Of a stretch of DNA of 64,000 nt, positions 47,015 to 56,498 are shown piece by piece (position 1 is the stretch's first letter; every line of letters starts with the position of its first letter). The translations under genes were made by a program, and so were the position numbers. The notes below the pieces were generated by a model that was given only the letters and a program-made list of their open reading frames with translations, searched no databases and was not told the DNA's origin. The stretch is from Phaeobacter sp. B1627 (GTDB taxonomy: Bacteria > Pseudomonadota > Alphaproteobacteria > Rhodobacterales > Rhodobacteraceae). Where the stretch lies: the NCBI RefSeq assembly GCF_006265095.1, contig NZ_VCNK01000002.1, forward strand, positions 1 to 64,000, in the 5' to 3' direction.

Positions 47015-47172
47015 GCTCCCGCCGGTCCTGCGGGCACAGGGTGCCCTTGTCCCGTTGGGCCTTGCGGGTTGGGGGTGGCGCCGGGCCAGAGGCCCGGCGC
47101 CACCCCCAACGCCTTTTCGGCGTTTTGCCTTTGGCAAAACACCAAAAGGGGGCGGGAGCGCCCCGCTCCCGC
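47015..47172. repeat. Dispersed structured repeat, copy E (double, mirror-image)
   Basis: The left tail GCTCCCGCC at 47015-47023 and right tail GGCGGGAGC at 47151-47159 are complementary. Between them are a small hairpin GGGCAC-AGG-GTGCCC at 47032-47046, a perfect 20-bp stem (arms 47068-47087 and 47091-47110, loop AGA) that itself includes CCCAAC and its complement, and a second small hairpin GTTTTGCC-TTT-GGCAAAAC at 47122-47140. A further GCTCCCGC at 47165-47172 can pair with the right tail instead. It begins 27 nt after the proS stop codon. The remaining gap to 47437 contains loose TTTGGGCAGACG-type repeats and no gene. Confidence 0.8.
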
Positions 47173-47436
47173 AGGGGCAGGTGGGCCAGATTGATGTTTT
47201 GGGCCGATGCTTTGGGCAGACGATTTGCGCTGACGCTTTGGACTGACGCTTTGCGCCCGGCGTGTAGTCCAGCTTTGTGCCCAGATGTGTATTGGGCATT
47301 TCTATCGCTCCATTGAGGGGCCGGCTTTTCCGGTCGGTTGGCGGGCAAAGAGCTGACCCCGGGGCACAAGGGGTTGAATCTCACGATTGGGGCTGCATTC
47401 TCATGCCTCCCGATACCGGTCGAAAGGAGCAGAGCC

Positions 47437-47958
47437 ATGATGTCGCGTGTGATCCCTCTGTTGGGTGGGCTGTGCGCGGGCGCGGGCCTGTCCCAGTTTC
47501 CCGCCTATGCGCAGGCCTATCTGCAGCGGCTGGGTGGTCACGTCGATGCGCTGCGACGCACCGTGGCGGAGTTTGATGCGGACGCCGCCGCATTGGGGCT
47601 CGAGCGCCATTCGGCCCTGGTGCAACTGGCCCGCTCGGGCGAGATCGGGGCGCAGCGGGCCGAGACCATGGCCGCCACCATCGACCGCTACGAGCGGCTG
47701 GCTGCGGACCTCCATGAGCTGGCTGCGCTGGCACCGGTGGATCGCGCGCTGCATCTGCGCCGCTTTGCGGAAACCGACATTGCGGCGGCCACCCTCGGGG
47801 CCTTCGAGCCTGCTCTGCCGGTCTCTGCGGATGCGCTGCTGTTGATGGCGGCAGGGGGGATTCTGGGCGCCGGGGGTCTCAGGGGGCTCGGGGCGCTGCT
47901 GGGGCTGCTGCGGCGCAGGTCGGCCCGGATGCGCCAGCGCCGCAACCGGCTTGCTTGA
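47437..47958 (+). CDS. DUF2937-family membrane protein
   Basis: A 173-residue protein. The N-terminal hydrophobic stretch, SQFPAYAQAYLQRLGGHVDALRRTV near 18-42 and the helical middle resemble the DUF2937 family, which has a membrane anchor and a second membrane segment near the C-terminus (LLMAAGGILGAGGL near 132-145). A basic tail follows. No function is known for the family. AAGGAG lies seven bases before ATG 47437, which decides the start. It precedes the lolC gene on the same strand by 88 bp. Confidence 0.8.
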   Translation: MMSRVIPLLGGLCAGAGLSQFPAYAQAYLQRLGGHVDALRRTVAEFDADAAALGLERHSALVQLARSGEIGAQRAETMAATIDRYERLAADLHELAALAPVDRALHLRRFAETDIAAATLGAFEPALPVSADALLLMAAGGILGAGGLRGLGALLGLLRRRSARMRQRRNRLA

Positions 47959-48046
47959 CCCTCTCATCGCTCGCGCCTAGGGTCCGCTCGATGCCCAGCT
48001 TCCCGCGCCGGATCCTGTCCGCGCTCTGCACAGAAAGATAGCCTGC

Positions 48047-49330
48047 ATGGCCGGACCTGCACCTTTTGCCCGTTTCGAGTGGATGATTGCCTGGCGCTAT
48101 CTGCGGGCCCGCCGCAGCGAAGGCGGCGTGTCGGTGATGACCTGGATTTCACTGATCGGCATCACGCTGGCGGTGTTTGCGCTGATTGCGACCCTGGCGG
48201 TGCGCTCCGGCTTTCGGTCGGAATTCGTCGGCACCATTCTCGGCGCCAATGCCCATGCCACGCTCTATGCCCATGGAGAGGTGACGGAGGGGGGCAGGCT
48301 GGACCGCACGATCACCGACTATGCCGCGCTGGCAGAGGCGGCGCGGCAGGTGCCGGGGGTCCTGCAGGCTGCGCCCCTGATCAAGGGGCAGGTGATGGCC
48401 AGTCGCGGCGACCGTAATGCCGGCGTGCAGGTCTATGGCATCTCGGCGGCGGATCTCGCGCAGATTCCGGGCGTGGCCCGGAGCGCCGAGGCCTATGGCG
48501 ATCTGTCCCGTTTCAACGAGGGGATCGCCATCGGATCCGGTGTGGCGCGCAGTCTCGGGCTGCAGGTGGGGGACAAGCTGAAGCTGATCTCGCCCAACGG
48601 GATCAAGACCGCCTTTGGCACCTCACCGCGGGTCAACGCCTATGAGGTGGTCTATGTCTTTACCGCCGGGCGCTATGATATCGACAACACCCGCGCCTAT
48701 CTGCCCTTTGCCGAGGCGCAGAGCTATTTCAACCGCGACGGCGTCGCCGATGAGATCGAAGTCATGGTGGCCGATCCCGAAGCGGTGGATCAGTATGTGC
48801 TGCCGCTGATACAGGCGGCGGGCACGGGCTATGGCGTCTGGAGCTGGCGGGATGCCTCGGGGGGATTCCTGCGGGCGCTGGAGGTCGAGGACAATGTGAT
48901 GTTCGTGATCCTGTCGATCCTGGTGCTGATTGCGACGATGAATATCGTCTCCGGCCTGATCATGCTGGTGAAGAACAAGGGGCGCGATATCGGGATCCTG
49001 CGCACCATCGGGCTCAGCGAGGGGTCGATCATGCGGGTGTTCTTCATCTGCGGCTCGGTCACCGGCGTGATCGGCACCGTGATGGGGGTGGCGCTGGGAT
49101 GCCTGTTTGCGCTCTATATCGATCCGATTTTCTCCTTTGTGAACTATGCGATGGGCGGCGGCGTCTGGGATCCGTCGATCCGGGGGATCTATGCCTTGCC
49201 GGCAGAACTGCGGTTGGGCGATGTGCTGTCGGCGGTTGCCCTGTCGCTGGGGCTGTCGTTTCTGGTCACGATCTTTCCCGCCCGCCGTGCGGCGCGGATG
49301 AACCCGGTGGAGGCGCTGCGCTATGAGTGA
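48047..49330 (+). CDS. lolC: Lipoprotein-releasing ABC transporter permease LolC/LolE
   Basis: A 427-residue inner-membrane protein that extracts lipoproteins from the inner membrane for delivery to LolA. It has one N-terminal membrane segment (about 25-48, in [21 protein letters not shown]), a large periplasmic domain (about 50-275) and three C-terminal segments. The FtsX-type ending is near residues 280-410 ([15 protein letters not shown] near 325). Many alphaproteobacteria have a single LolC/E type permease acting as a homodimer. The stop overlaps lolD by eight bases, so the two are coupled. Confidence 0.93.
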   Translation: MAGPAPFARFEWMIAWRYLRARRSEGGVSVMTWISLIGITLAVFALIATLAVRSGFRSEFVGTILGANAHATLYAHGEVTEGGRLDRTITDYAALAEAARQVPGVLQAAPLIKGQVMASRGDRNAGVQVYGISAADLAQIPGVARSAEAYGDLSRFNEGIAIGSGVARSLGLQVGDKLKLISPNGIKTAFGTSPRVNAYEVVYVFTAGRYDIDNTRAYLPFAEAQSYFNRDGVADEIEVMVADPEAVDQYVLPLIQAAGTGYGVWSWRDASGGFLRALEVEDNVMFVILSILVLIATMNIVSGLIMLVKNKGRDIGILRTIGLSEGSIMRVFFICGSVTGVIGTVMGVALGCLFALYIDPIFSFVNYAMGGGVWDPSIRGIYALPAELRLGDVLSAVALSLGLSFLVTIFPARRAARMNPVEALRYE

Positions 49331-50006
49331 GATCACATTGCAGCTGGAGGGGTTGGAGAAGACCTATCTGCCGGGCACGCCGGGAGAGGTGCAGGTGCTG
49401 CGCGGGGCGGATCTCACCCTGCATGCGGGCGAAGTGGTGGCACTGGTGGCGCCGTCGGGGGCGGGCAAATCGACCCTGCTGCAGATTGCGGGTCTGCTGG
49501 ATACGGCCGATGCGGGCGCGGTGCGGATCGGCGGGCAGGACATGAGCGGCGCGAGCGAGCGCAGGCGCACCCGGGTGCGGCGGCAGGACGTGGGGTTCGT
49601 CTATCAGTTCCACCATCTGCTGCCGGAATTCACGGCGTTGGAGAACATCGTGCTGCCGCAGCTGGCGGATGGCGTGTCGCAGCGGGCGGCAGAGGCGCGC
49701 GGCGCCGAGCTGTTGGCGCTGGTGGGGCTGGAGCGCCGCGCCGCGCATCGTCCGGCGGCGCTTTCTGGCGGCGAGCAGCAGCGGGTGGCGGTCTGCCGGG
49801 CACTGGCCAACCGGCCGCGTCTGTTGCTGGCGGATGAGCCGACCGGGAACCTCGATCCCGGCACCTCGGATCAGGTGTTTGAGGTGTTGATGCGGCTGGT
49901 TGCGGAAACCGGGCTGTCGGCGCTGATTGCGACCCATAACCTCGATCTGGCGTCCCGGATGGACCGGGTGGTGCGGCTGGAGGACGGGGTGCTCTGCGCT
50001 GGATGA
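49323..50006 (+). CDS. lolD: Lipoprotein-releasing ABC transporter ATPase LolD
   Basis: A 227-residue ATP-binding subunit. The Walker A sequence is APSGAGKST near 41-49, the signature is [11 protein letters not shown] near 144-154, and Walker B LLLADEP is near 163-169, with the switch His later in ATHNLDL. The protein drives the LolC permease. It starts inside lolC with an eight-base overlap, which is typical of subunits made in fixed proportion. The downstream gap of 90 nt separates it from the next, oppositely oriented gene. Confidence 0.95.
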   Translation: MSEITLQLEGLEKTYLPGTPGEVQVLRGADLTLHAGEVVALVAPSGAGKSTLLQIAGLLDTADAGAVRIGGQDMSGASERRRTRVRRQDVGFVYQFHHLLPEFTALENIVLPQLADGVSQRAAEARGAELLALVGLERRAAHRPAALSGGEQQRVAVCRALANRPRLLLADEPTGNLDPGTSDQVFEVLMRLVAETGLSALIATHNLDLASRMDRVVRLEDGVLCAG

Positions 50007-50097
50007 ACGGGCAGGGCGCGGCGCGGAAAAGGTGCCGGGCGACGCGCGTCTGCCGTATGCGGACGGGGCGGGACCTCCGGCGGCAGACAGGTGGCGA

Positions 50098-50535
50098 TCA
50101 GGCGGCGATTTGCGTAATCCAGACGCCGCAGGCCATGACGGAAATTCCCAGCATCCGCATCGCCGTCAGCGGGCTGACCTGAGCGCCGAAGAGGCCGAAG
50201 TGATCAATCGCCGCCGCTGAGATGAGCTGCCCGAGCAGCACGAAGAACACCGCATTGCCCACTCCGAAATGGGGCGCGACATGGGTGATCGACAGGACAT
50301 AGAAGGCCACGAGGAAGCCCGCCAGCAGCAGGTGTTTCGGGGCGCTTGCCGCCTGCATCAGCGTCTTTGGTCCGACCAGCCCGTAAAAGGCCAGCGCCGT
50401 CAGGAAGGCGACCGCGAACAGCACCACACAGGCCGCCCCCGGAGCGCCGAGAAACTGCCCCAACCGCGCGTTGAGCGCAGCCAGCACCGGAATGCCGATG
50501 CCGGCCGCCAGCATGATCAGCGCATATTGGGTCAT
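50098..50535 (-). CDS. Small DMT-family membrane protein (YdcZ/DUF606 type)
   Basis: A 145-residue protein with five hydrophobic segments, half the size of EamA transporters. The start MTQYALIMLAAGIGIPVLAALNARLG and the repeated small-residue pattern match the YdcZ/DUF606 group of the DMT superfamily. Such proteins may act as homodimers or with a partner; the cargo is unknown. The ATG is preceded by AGAGGAAG. Upstream at 50590-50660 are short GTCCTGCGCC-type repeats. Confidence 0.82.
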   Translation of the reverse strand: MTQYALIMLAAGIGIPVLAALNARLGQFLGAPGAACVVLFAVAFLTALAFYGLVGPKTLMQAASAPKHLLLAGFLVAFYVLSITHVAPHFGVGNAVFFVLLGQLISAAAIDHFGLFGAQVSPLTAMRMLGISVMACGVWITQIAA

Positions 50536-50747
50536 GTCGCTTCCTCTTCCCATCACCGCCTCGTCCAGTCTGAGTCGCGGGTATCCTGCGCCCGGTTTTC
50601 GCCAGTGCTGTGCCCGTCCTGCGCCCGTCCTGCGCCGGTGCTGCACCTGTCCTGTGGGGGCACCATGGCGGCAAGTTCGCAGGCTCACAAGGGCTGTCTC
50701 GGCCGGCGCGGGGATTTTCTGCGAAGTGCCACGTGGGACATGATTTT

Positions 50748-51431
50748 TCAATCGCAGATGCCGTCGATCTGCGCCCCTTTCCACGGCAGGTAGACGTCGC
50801 TTTGACGGCGCTGCGGCAGGGCGGAGACAGGCATGGCGGCGGCCAGCATCGCGTGCAGGCGCCGGGTGCGGGAGGCCTCGGGCGCGAGTGCCCGGCAGCA
50901 GACATATTCCTCGACGATGGTGCCCTGTTGTTCATAGCCGTAGTCCAGGAAGCTGGCCGATCCCTCGGGGTCAAAGAGATAGGGGTCGGGCGAGACCCTG
51001 TGTTCGCGCAGCGCCTTCAGCGGGGTGTAGCCGGTGCGGGCGCGGTTCTGCCATTGCCAGGCGTGGGTGGCTTCGTGGGCGAGCAGCATCGCCTCGACCA
51101 GAGGCAGCGCCTCGGGGAATTCGGGGAGGTAGTTGTCCATGAACCAGTCGCGGGTGAAGAAGATCCGATTGAAGAGAGCCACGGCCGCGGGTGAGGCGGT
51201 GACCTCTTCGCCGGCCGGGCGTGGGGGCAGGATGCGCTCGCGGCAGGTGACGCGCGGGCGTTGCGGGCGGCGGAAGGTGACGGCGCGCAGGGGGGCGCCC
51301 TCGACCAGCCGCAGACGATCCAGATCGAGGCTGGTGCCGTGGATTTGCCCGAGAAACAGCCGCTCCTGTGCGGTCGGCAACCGCCCGCAGGCGGTGAGCA
51401 GGATCAGGAGGCAGAGCAGAGGTCTAGTCAC
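50748..51431 (-). CDS. Lipoprotein with an HExxH metalloprotease-like motif
   Basis: A 227-residue predicted lipoprotein. The signal segment is TRPLLCLLILLTAC with the lipobox Cys at 15. HEATH at 119-123 in a helix (MLLAHEATHAWQW) matches the zinc-binding HExxH motif, and later Tyr and Glu residues (EEYVCC) could supply the third ligand. I do not recognise a named family; a zinc peptidase role is only possible. The start is read as GTG at 51431, which begins the signal peptide; the frame is open 85 codons further upstream but that part lacks coding character. Confidence 0.6.
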   Translation of the reverse strand: MTRPLLCLLILLTACGRLPTAQERLFLGQIHGTSLDLDRLRLVEGAPLRAVTFRRPQRPRVTCRERILPPRPAGEEVTASPAAVALFNRIFFTRDWFMDNYLPEFPEALPLVEAMLLAHEATHAWQWQNRARTGYTPLKALREHRVSPDPYLFDPEGSASFLDYGYEQQGTIVEEYVCCRALAPEASRTRRLHAMLAAAMPVSALPQRRQSDVYLPWKGAQIDGICD

Positions 51432-51997
51432 GGTCGCGCGGCACCCGGCTGGTGTCGTCAAAGGCAGGAAGCATGGGCGGATCCTCGTGGCTGGGGGCGG
51501 ACGGCGTGGACTGTCTGCGGGTGGCATCTGCGCAGGCAAAAGACCCCCTCTGCCGGGCCGGGAGACCTGCTGGCGGGAGAAGTGTAGGCGGGAGAGGTCC
51601 GCGGGATCAACCTCGGGAGAGGGCGACCGGATAGGATCGAGGCGAAAGAGCGTCGGTGAGAGGCGGCGCCGCCCGGTGGGTTTCAATCCCCGGGGGGCGG
51701 AGAGGGGGCGCGGGGTGGCCGCGTCTCGCTGAGATCCCCTGCACCCGGAGGAGGGTGGTCTGTGGGGGCCTGTTCTCCTGTGTGGGGCGGGATGTCAGCC
51801 CGCCTCCGATGTCGCGACCCCCGCACAATGACAGGGCACGGTTAAGATCTGCGCAGCCGGGCGGGCGGCGGGGGCGCATCACTGACGGGCGGCAGGGGCG
51901 CGAGCCTAGCAGACGGTGGGGAGGCAACAGAGGCGGGCGGCGGGCAGGCAACAGAGGCCTGCACAGAGGTCCCGCCGCCCGCCAGCCCTCTGGTCGC
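51432..51997. other. Gap without a recognisable gene
   Basis: This 566-nt stretch is G-rich and shows no convincing gene. GGCGGGAG occurs twice near 51560-51600 without the other parts of the dispersed repeat. A direct repeat GGCAACAGAGGC occurs twice near 51921-51957. The sequence GGTTTCAATCCCC at about 51679 looks like a tRNA T-arm, but no tRNA body is present. Confidence 0.4.
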
Positions 51998-52597
51998 TCA
52001 GGGGCGTCCGTGTTTGATCTGCCGGATCAGCGAGGCTTCCTGATCCTTGCTGAGTTTCTCCTTCTTCACCAGAGCCTTGGCCTGCTTGATGGCCTCGTCC
52101 TTGCGGTCGCTGTTGGTGAGGATCATGATCTCGAACAGGGCCTTGTCGTCCTTGATGCCCTGGGCCTTTGCCTCTTTCTTGGCATCGGTCTGGCCGATCA
52201 GCTTGATCACCAGATCGCGAAAGGTTTTGGACTCGAAGAACTCCGGCCGGTAGTGATCCAGCGGGCCGAGGGTGAATTTCTTCGCCTTGTTCAGCACAGC
52301 CTTGAAGGCGGCGGCGCGGGGGGTGTCGCTTTTGTCCTCCTGATCGAGGATGGAATAGATGTTGATCGGCAGATCGATCCGGTCCGCTTCGGCCACATCG
52401 TGCGAGAGGTAGGTCTGAAACAGATGACGGCCATCGGCGTTGTTCATCTGTGCGATCGCGAATTTGATGTGCGGCAGCAGGACTTTTTTCTCGCGCGCGA
52501 TCCAGTTGCCGAAGGTGTTGCGCATGGTGTTGTGCTTGAGCATGCCGGCAACGTCGGCGGGATAGGCTTTGCCTGCGATTTTGATGGTCTCGGCCAT
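51998..52597 (-). CDS. Lys-rich helical protein of unknown function
   Basis: A 199-residue soluble, mainly helical protein rich in Lys and Asp, with no signal peptide or membrane segment. Notable parts are MLKHNTMRNTFGNWIAREKK near 19-38, a QMNNADGRHLFQTYLS segment near 50-65, and a highly charged C-terminal third (KEAKAQGIKDDKALFEIM and KKEKLSKDQEASLIRQ). I cannot assign a family. A good GAACACATC-type leader lies before the ATG at 52597. It is downstream of parE on the same strand, with a 135-nt gap. Confidence 0.68.
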   Translation of the reverse strand: MAETIKIAGKAYPADVAGMLKHNTMRNTFGNWIAREKKVLLPHIKFAIAQMNNADGRHLFQTYLSHDVAEADRIDLPINIYSILDQEDKSDTPRAAAFKAVLNKAKKFTLGPLDHYRPEFFESKTFRDLVIKLIGQTDAKKEAKAQGIKDDKALFEIMILTNSDRKDEAIKQAKALVKKEKLSKDQEASLIRQIKHGRP

Positions 52598-52732
52598 GAT
52601 GTGTTCCTTCGTCTGTCGTTGTTGTCTGATGCTTGGAAAACACCGGCAGAGCCCGGATTATTCGGGGGGATGCGCATTTTTTTCGAGGGGGGAGATTTTT
52701 TTCGAGGACGCGTCCAGCCTGCGGGGTGCCCC

Positions 52733-54691
52733 TCAGACGTCCAGCTCTTCGACGAATTTGGCGTTTTCCTGGATGTATTGGTAGCGCAGCTCGGGTTTCT
52801 TGCCCATCAGACGCTCGACCAGATCGCCGGTTTCGCCGGGCTCGTCCTCGTCGATGGTGACGCGGATCAGCTTGCGGGTCTTGGGATCCATGGTGGTCTC
52901 CTTGAGATCCTTGGCGTCCATCTCGCCCAGACCCTTGAAGCGGGAGACGTCGATCTTGCCTTTGCCGCCCAGCCCCTTCTCCAGCCATTTGTCGCGCTCT
53001 GCCTCGTCGAGGCAATAGACTCGGCGCGCGCCCTGGGTCAGGCGGAACAGCGGCGGACAGGCGAGGTAGAGGTGTCCACCGTCGATCAGCGGCCGCATCT
53101 GGGTGAAGAAGAAAGTCATCAGCAAGGAGGCGATATGGGCGCCGTCCACATCCGCATCGGTCATGATGATGATCTTGTCATAGCGCAGATCGTCGAGGTT
53201 GAAGCGGGTGCCGAGACCGACGCCGAGCGCCTCGCAGAGGTCGCGGATCTCGGCGTTGGAGGAGAGCTTGCCGGAAGCGGCGCCGAGCACGTTCAGGATC
53301 TTGCCCTTGAGCGGCAGCAGCGCCTGATATTCCCGGTGCCGCGCGCCCTTGCCGGAGCCGCCGGCGCTGTCGCCCTCGACGATGAACAGCTCGGTGCCGG
53401 AGCGGTCCTTGGAGGAACAGTCGGTGAGCTTGCCGGGCAGGCGCAGTTTCTTGGTGGCGGATTTGCGCTGGGTCTCTTTTTCCTGTTTGCGGCGCAGCCG
53501 TTCCTCGGAGCGCAGGATCAGGAAATCGAGGATGGCGCCGGCGGATTTGGTATCGGCCGCCAGCCAGTTGTCGAAATGGTCACGGACCGAGTTCTCGACC
53601 ATGCGCGCGGCGCTTTCGGTGGACAGGCGGTCCTTGGTCTGTCCAACAAAGGCCGGGTCGGCGATGAAGCAGGACACCAGCCCGCAGCCCCCCGCCATCA
53701 GGTCGTCGCGGGTGATCTGGGCGGCCTTCTTGTTGCCGACCAGCTCGCCATAGGCCTTGATCCCCTTGAGTATGGCGGCCCAGAATCCCGCCACATGGGT
53801 GCCGCCCTCAGGCGTGGGGACGGTGTTGCAGTAGCTCTGGGTGAAGCCGTCGCGCGAGGGGGTCCAGTTGATCGCCCATTCCACATAGCCGGGTTCGCCG
53901 AATTTCTCGCGGAACTCCACTTTGCCGGCAAAGGGCGCATCGGCATAGGTGGTGGATTTGCCCAGCACCTCGGTCAGGTAGTCCTTGAGGCCGCCGGGGA
54001 AATGGAAGGTCGCCTCGGTCGGGGTCTCGCCGTCATCGATGGCGCTCTTCCAGCGGATCTCGACGCCGGAGAACAGATAGGCCTTGGAGCGGGCGAGGGT
54101 GAAGAGGCGTTTGGGTTTGAACCGATGCGAGCCGAAGATCTGCTCGTCGGCGTGAAAGGTGACGAAAGTGCCGCGCTTGTTGGGGGCGGCGCCGATTTTT
54201 TCGACCGGACCAAGGGGGATGCCGCGCGAAAACCGTTGTTCGAACAGTTCCTTGTTCTTGGCCACCTGCACCACCAGACTGTCCGAGAGCGCGTTGACCA
54301 CCGAGGAGCCCACACCGTGCAGACCGCCGGAGGTCTGATAGGCCTTGCCGGAGAATTTGCCGCCCGCGTGCAGAGTGCAGAGGATCACCTCCAGCGCGGA
54401 TTTGTCGGGGAACTTCGGGTGCGGATCGATCGGGATGCCGCGGCCGTTGTCGGTGATGGTCACCGAGTAGTCGGCGTTCAGGGTGATTTCGATCCGGTTG
54501 GCGTGGCCCGCGACGGCCTCGTCCATGGAGTTGTCGAGGATCTCGGCCACCATATGGTGCAGGGCGCGCTCGTCGGTGCCGCCGATATACATGCCGGGAC
54601 GTTGGCGCACCGGTTCCAGCCCTTCGAGCACCTCGATGGAGGAAGCGTCATAGGTTTCGGACGTGTTGGGGCTGAGAAGATCGTCGGCCAT
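52733..54691 (-). CDS. parE: DNA topoisomerase IV, B subunit
   Basis: A 652-residue ATPase subunit that powers chromosome decatenation. The GHKL ATPase covers residues about 1-220 (RPGMYIGGTDERALHHMV near 31-48, and DNGRGIP near 83). The transducer follows to about 400, and the toprim region begins at EGDSAGGSGKGARHREYQALL near 421 with LLPLKGKILNV. The length and this block separate ParE from GyrB. Its partner ParC is not encoded in the window. A perfect palindrome GGACGCGTCC at about 52705 and two TTTTTTTCGAGG runs lie just after the stop codon. Confidence 0.95.
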   Translation of the reverse strand: MADDLLSPNTSETYDASSIEVLEGLEPVRQRPGMYIGGTDERALHHMVAEILDNSMDEAVAGHANRIEITLNADYSVTITDNGRGIPIDPHPKFPDKSALEVILCTLHAGGKFSGKAYQTSGGLHGVGSSVVNALSDSLVVQVAKNKELFEQRFSRGIPLGPVEKIGAAPNKRGTFVTFHADEQIFGSHRFKPKRLFTLARSKAYLFSGVEIRWKSAIDDGETPTEATFHFPGGLKDYLTEVLGKSTTYADAPFAGKVEFREKFGEPGYVEWAINWTPSRDGFTQSYCNTVPTPEGGTHVAGFWAAILKGIKAYGELVGNKKAAQITRDDLMAGGCGLVSCFIADPAFVGQTKDRLSTESAARMVENSVRDHFDNWLAADTKSAGAILDFLILRSEERLRRKQEKETQRKSATKKLRLPGKLTDCSSKDRSGTELFIVEGDSAGGSGKGARHREYQALLPLKGKILNVLGAASGKLSSNAEIRDLCEALGVGLGTRFNLDDLRYDKIIIMTDADVDGAHIASLLMTFFFTQMRPLIDGGHLYLACPPLFRLTQGARRVYCLDEAERDKWLEKGLGGKGKIDVSRFKGLGEMDAKDLKETTMDPKTRKLIRVTIDEDEPGETGDLVERLMGKKPELRYQYIQENAKFVEELDV

Positions 54692-54984
54692 GTGTCGCGC
54701 TGCTCATTGTTGCTATTGGTTGGGCCCATTATGGCGCATGTCGCAGGGCGGGGGAAGGGGCGCAGTGCGCGGAGCCGGGAGGGGGCCGGGGAGGGCGTTC
54801 TTTGCGGTAACGGGGCGTGGGTGTTGCGGCAGAGCCGCAGGCGCTCCGTTAATATGACAATCCGCGTGATATATTCACCTTCCCAGGCGCATCCGGCTTG
54901 CATAATATAGTCCACAGCCTACCTTCTGGCGATGTTTTGTACGAGTGGGCCAATATCAGGCCAGTGTTTGGTAAGAGGTAATTG

Positions 54985-55593
54985 ATGCCGTGGATCGAGG
55001 TGATTCCGTTTCGGAACGCGACGGGGAAGCTGCGCGAACTTTATGAACGGATGACGGGGCCGGATGGCCAGGTGGACAACATCATGCAGCTGCATTCCCT
55101 GCGGCCGCATTCGATGGAAGGCCATATGGCGCTGTACAAGAACGTTCTGCATCACACCAGCAACGAGCGGCCCAAGTGGTTTCTGGAGCTGCTGGGGGTC
55201 TGGGTTTCGGCGCTGAACGATTGTGAGTATTGCAGGCTTCATCACGAGGCCGGGCTGAAGCGGCTGATGTATGACGAGGAGCGCGTCGCCGCCATGTTGG
55301 CGGCGGTTGAAGCGCGCGACGTTGCCGCCATGCCGGTCCGGCAGGCCGAACGGGCGGCGCTGCGATATGCGCGCAAGCTGACAGAGCAACCGGCGGAGTT
55401 GACATCGCAGGACGTCTGGCCGCTGCGCGACGCCGGGCTGAGCGATGGCGAGATCCTCGAGATCAATCAGGTGGTGGCCTATTTCGCCTATGCCAACCGG
55501 ACGGTTTTGGGGCTTGGCTGCTCGACCAAGGGCGATGTGCTGGGGCTCAGCCCTGGCAATCTCGACGATCCGCAGGACTGGAGCCACCGCTGA
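54985..55593 (+). CDS. Peroxidase-related (AhpD/CMD-like) enzyme
   Basis: A 202-residue protein of the carboxymuconolactone decarboxylase/AhpD type. The active-site cluster is NDCEYCRLHH with Cys80, Cys83 and His87, as in AhpD peroxidatic enzymes, and the C-terminal NQVVAYFAYANRTVLGLGC stretch marks the peroxidase-related subgroup. It may reduce peroxides; direct substrate evidence is absent. AGAGG lies six bases before ATG 54985, which is preferred to TTG 54982. It is divergent from parE across an AT-rich promoter region. Confidence 0.85.
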   Translation: MPWIEVIPFRNATGKLRELYERMTGPDGQVDNIMQLHSLRPHSMEGHMALYKNVLHHTSNERPKWFLELLGVWVSALNDCEYCRLHHEAGLKRLMYDEERVAAMLAAVEARDVAAMPVRQAERAALRYARKLTEQPAELTSQDVWPLRDAGLSDGEILEINQVVAYFAYANRTVLGLGCSTKGDVLGLSPGNLDDPQDWSHR

Positions 55594-55834
55594 ATCTGTG
55601 AGGTGAACCCGACAGATGAACCCGAGAGGGCGGCGGGGCATCGGGGCGGCAGAGCCAGTGTCAGCCAGCCCGTGGTAGCCGAACGGGTGATCGCCGTGAT
55701 GGTCGGTGGTGATGGCGTCGGGGGCGGTTATCTGGCGGGTCATGCTGGCAGGGATCGGCGTCAGGGTGCCGGTGGCAATGCGCGGCGATATGCAGGCTTG
55801 AGAGGAGGCTGCGGGCGCTGTAGGAGTCGGAGCC

Positions 55835-56497
55835 ATGATGAGACCTGTATTTCTCGGCCTGTGGCTGCTGTTGCCTGCTCCGCTCGCGGCGCATCCCCAT
55901 ATCTTTGTCGATACGGGGCTGGCGCTGGAGGTGGATGACGCGGGCATTCTGCGCGCGGTGGAGGTCACCTGGGCCTATGACGATTTCTATTCGCTGCTGA
56001 TCTTCGAGGATCTGGCGCTGGATGGGGATCTTGACGGTCAGCTGACGCCGCAGGAGCTGCAGACGCTGCAGGGGTTCGATCTGAACTGGTCGCCGGGGTT
56101 TGCGGGTGACCTATATGTGACCACCGGCCCCGACGCACCGGGACAGGAACAGGAACAGGCGCAGGTGCTGGGCGCGCCGCAGCATCTGAGCACCGAAGTG
56201 GCGAATGGTGTCATCACCACCCGGCATCGGCGCGAAGTGACCGCGCCGGTGCCGGTAGAGGCCGCCGGGGTGACGCTACGGGCCTATGATCCCACCTATT
56301 ACACCGCCTATGAAATCAGCCGCGGGGTGCGCGTGAGCGGCCCCTGCACCGCCACGGTGACAGCGCCGGATCTGGACCGGGCCTATACGCTGGTCGAAGA
56401 GCTGCTCTATGCGATGCCGGCCGATCAGGCCGAAGATGCCTATCCGGAGGTGGGCCGCGCCTTTGCCACCACCGTGATGCTGGACTGCGACGCCTGA
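55835..56497 (+). CDS. DUF1007-family periplasmic protein
   Basis: A 220-residue exported protein. After a short signal peptide ending at PLAAHP, it has the [15 protein letters not shown] start of DUF1007 proteins and then [13 protein letters not shown], an EF-hand-like acidic stretch. DUF1007 members often sit beside NicO-type metal transporter genes, and here that gene begins one base after this stop codon. A metal-binding or delivery role is inferred from context. AGGAG lies before the ATG. Confidence 0.85.
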   Translation: MMRPVFLGLWLLLPAPLAAHPHIFVDTGLALEVDDAGILRAVEVTWAYDDFYSLLIFEDLALDGDLDGQLTPQELQTLQGFDLNWSPGFAGDLYVTTGPDAPGQEQEQAQVLGAPQHLSTEVANGVITTRHRREVTAPVPVEAAGVTLRAYDPTYYTAYEISRGVRVSGPCTATVTAPDLDRAYTLVEELLYAMPADQAEDAYPEVGRAFATTVMLDCDA

Positions 56498-56498
56498 G

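Noticed and set aside
51675-51700. T-arm-like GGTTTCAATCCCC as a tRNA gene
   Set aside because: No acceptor stem, D-arm or anticodon arm can be placed around it.
51656-54910. 1084-codon open frame on the plus strand across parE
   Set aside because: It runs antisense to parE, which is certain, and has no family features.
55594-55834. Cobalamin or nickel riboswitch upstream of the DUF1007-NicO genes
   Set aside because: I could not find the conserved boxes of a cobalamin or NiCo riboswitch in this 241-nt gap.
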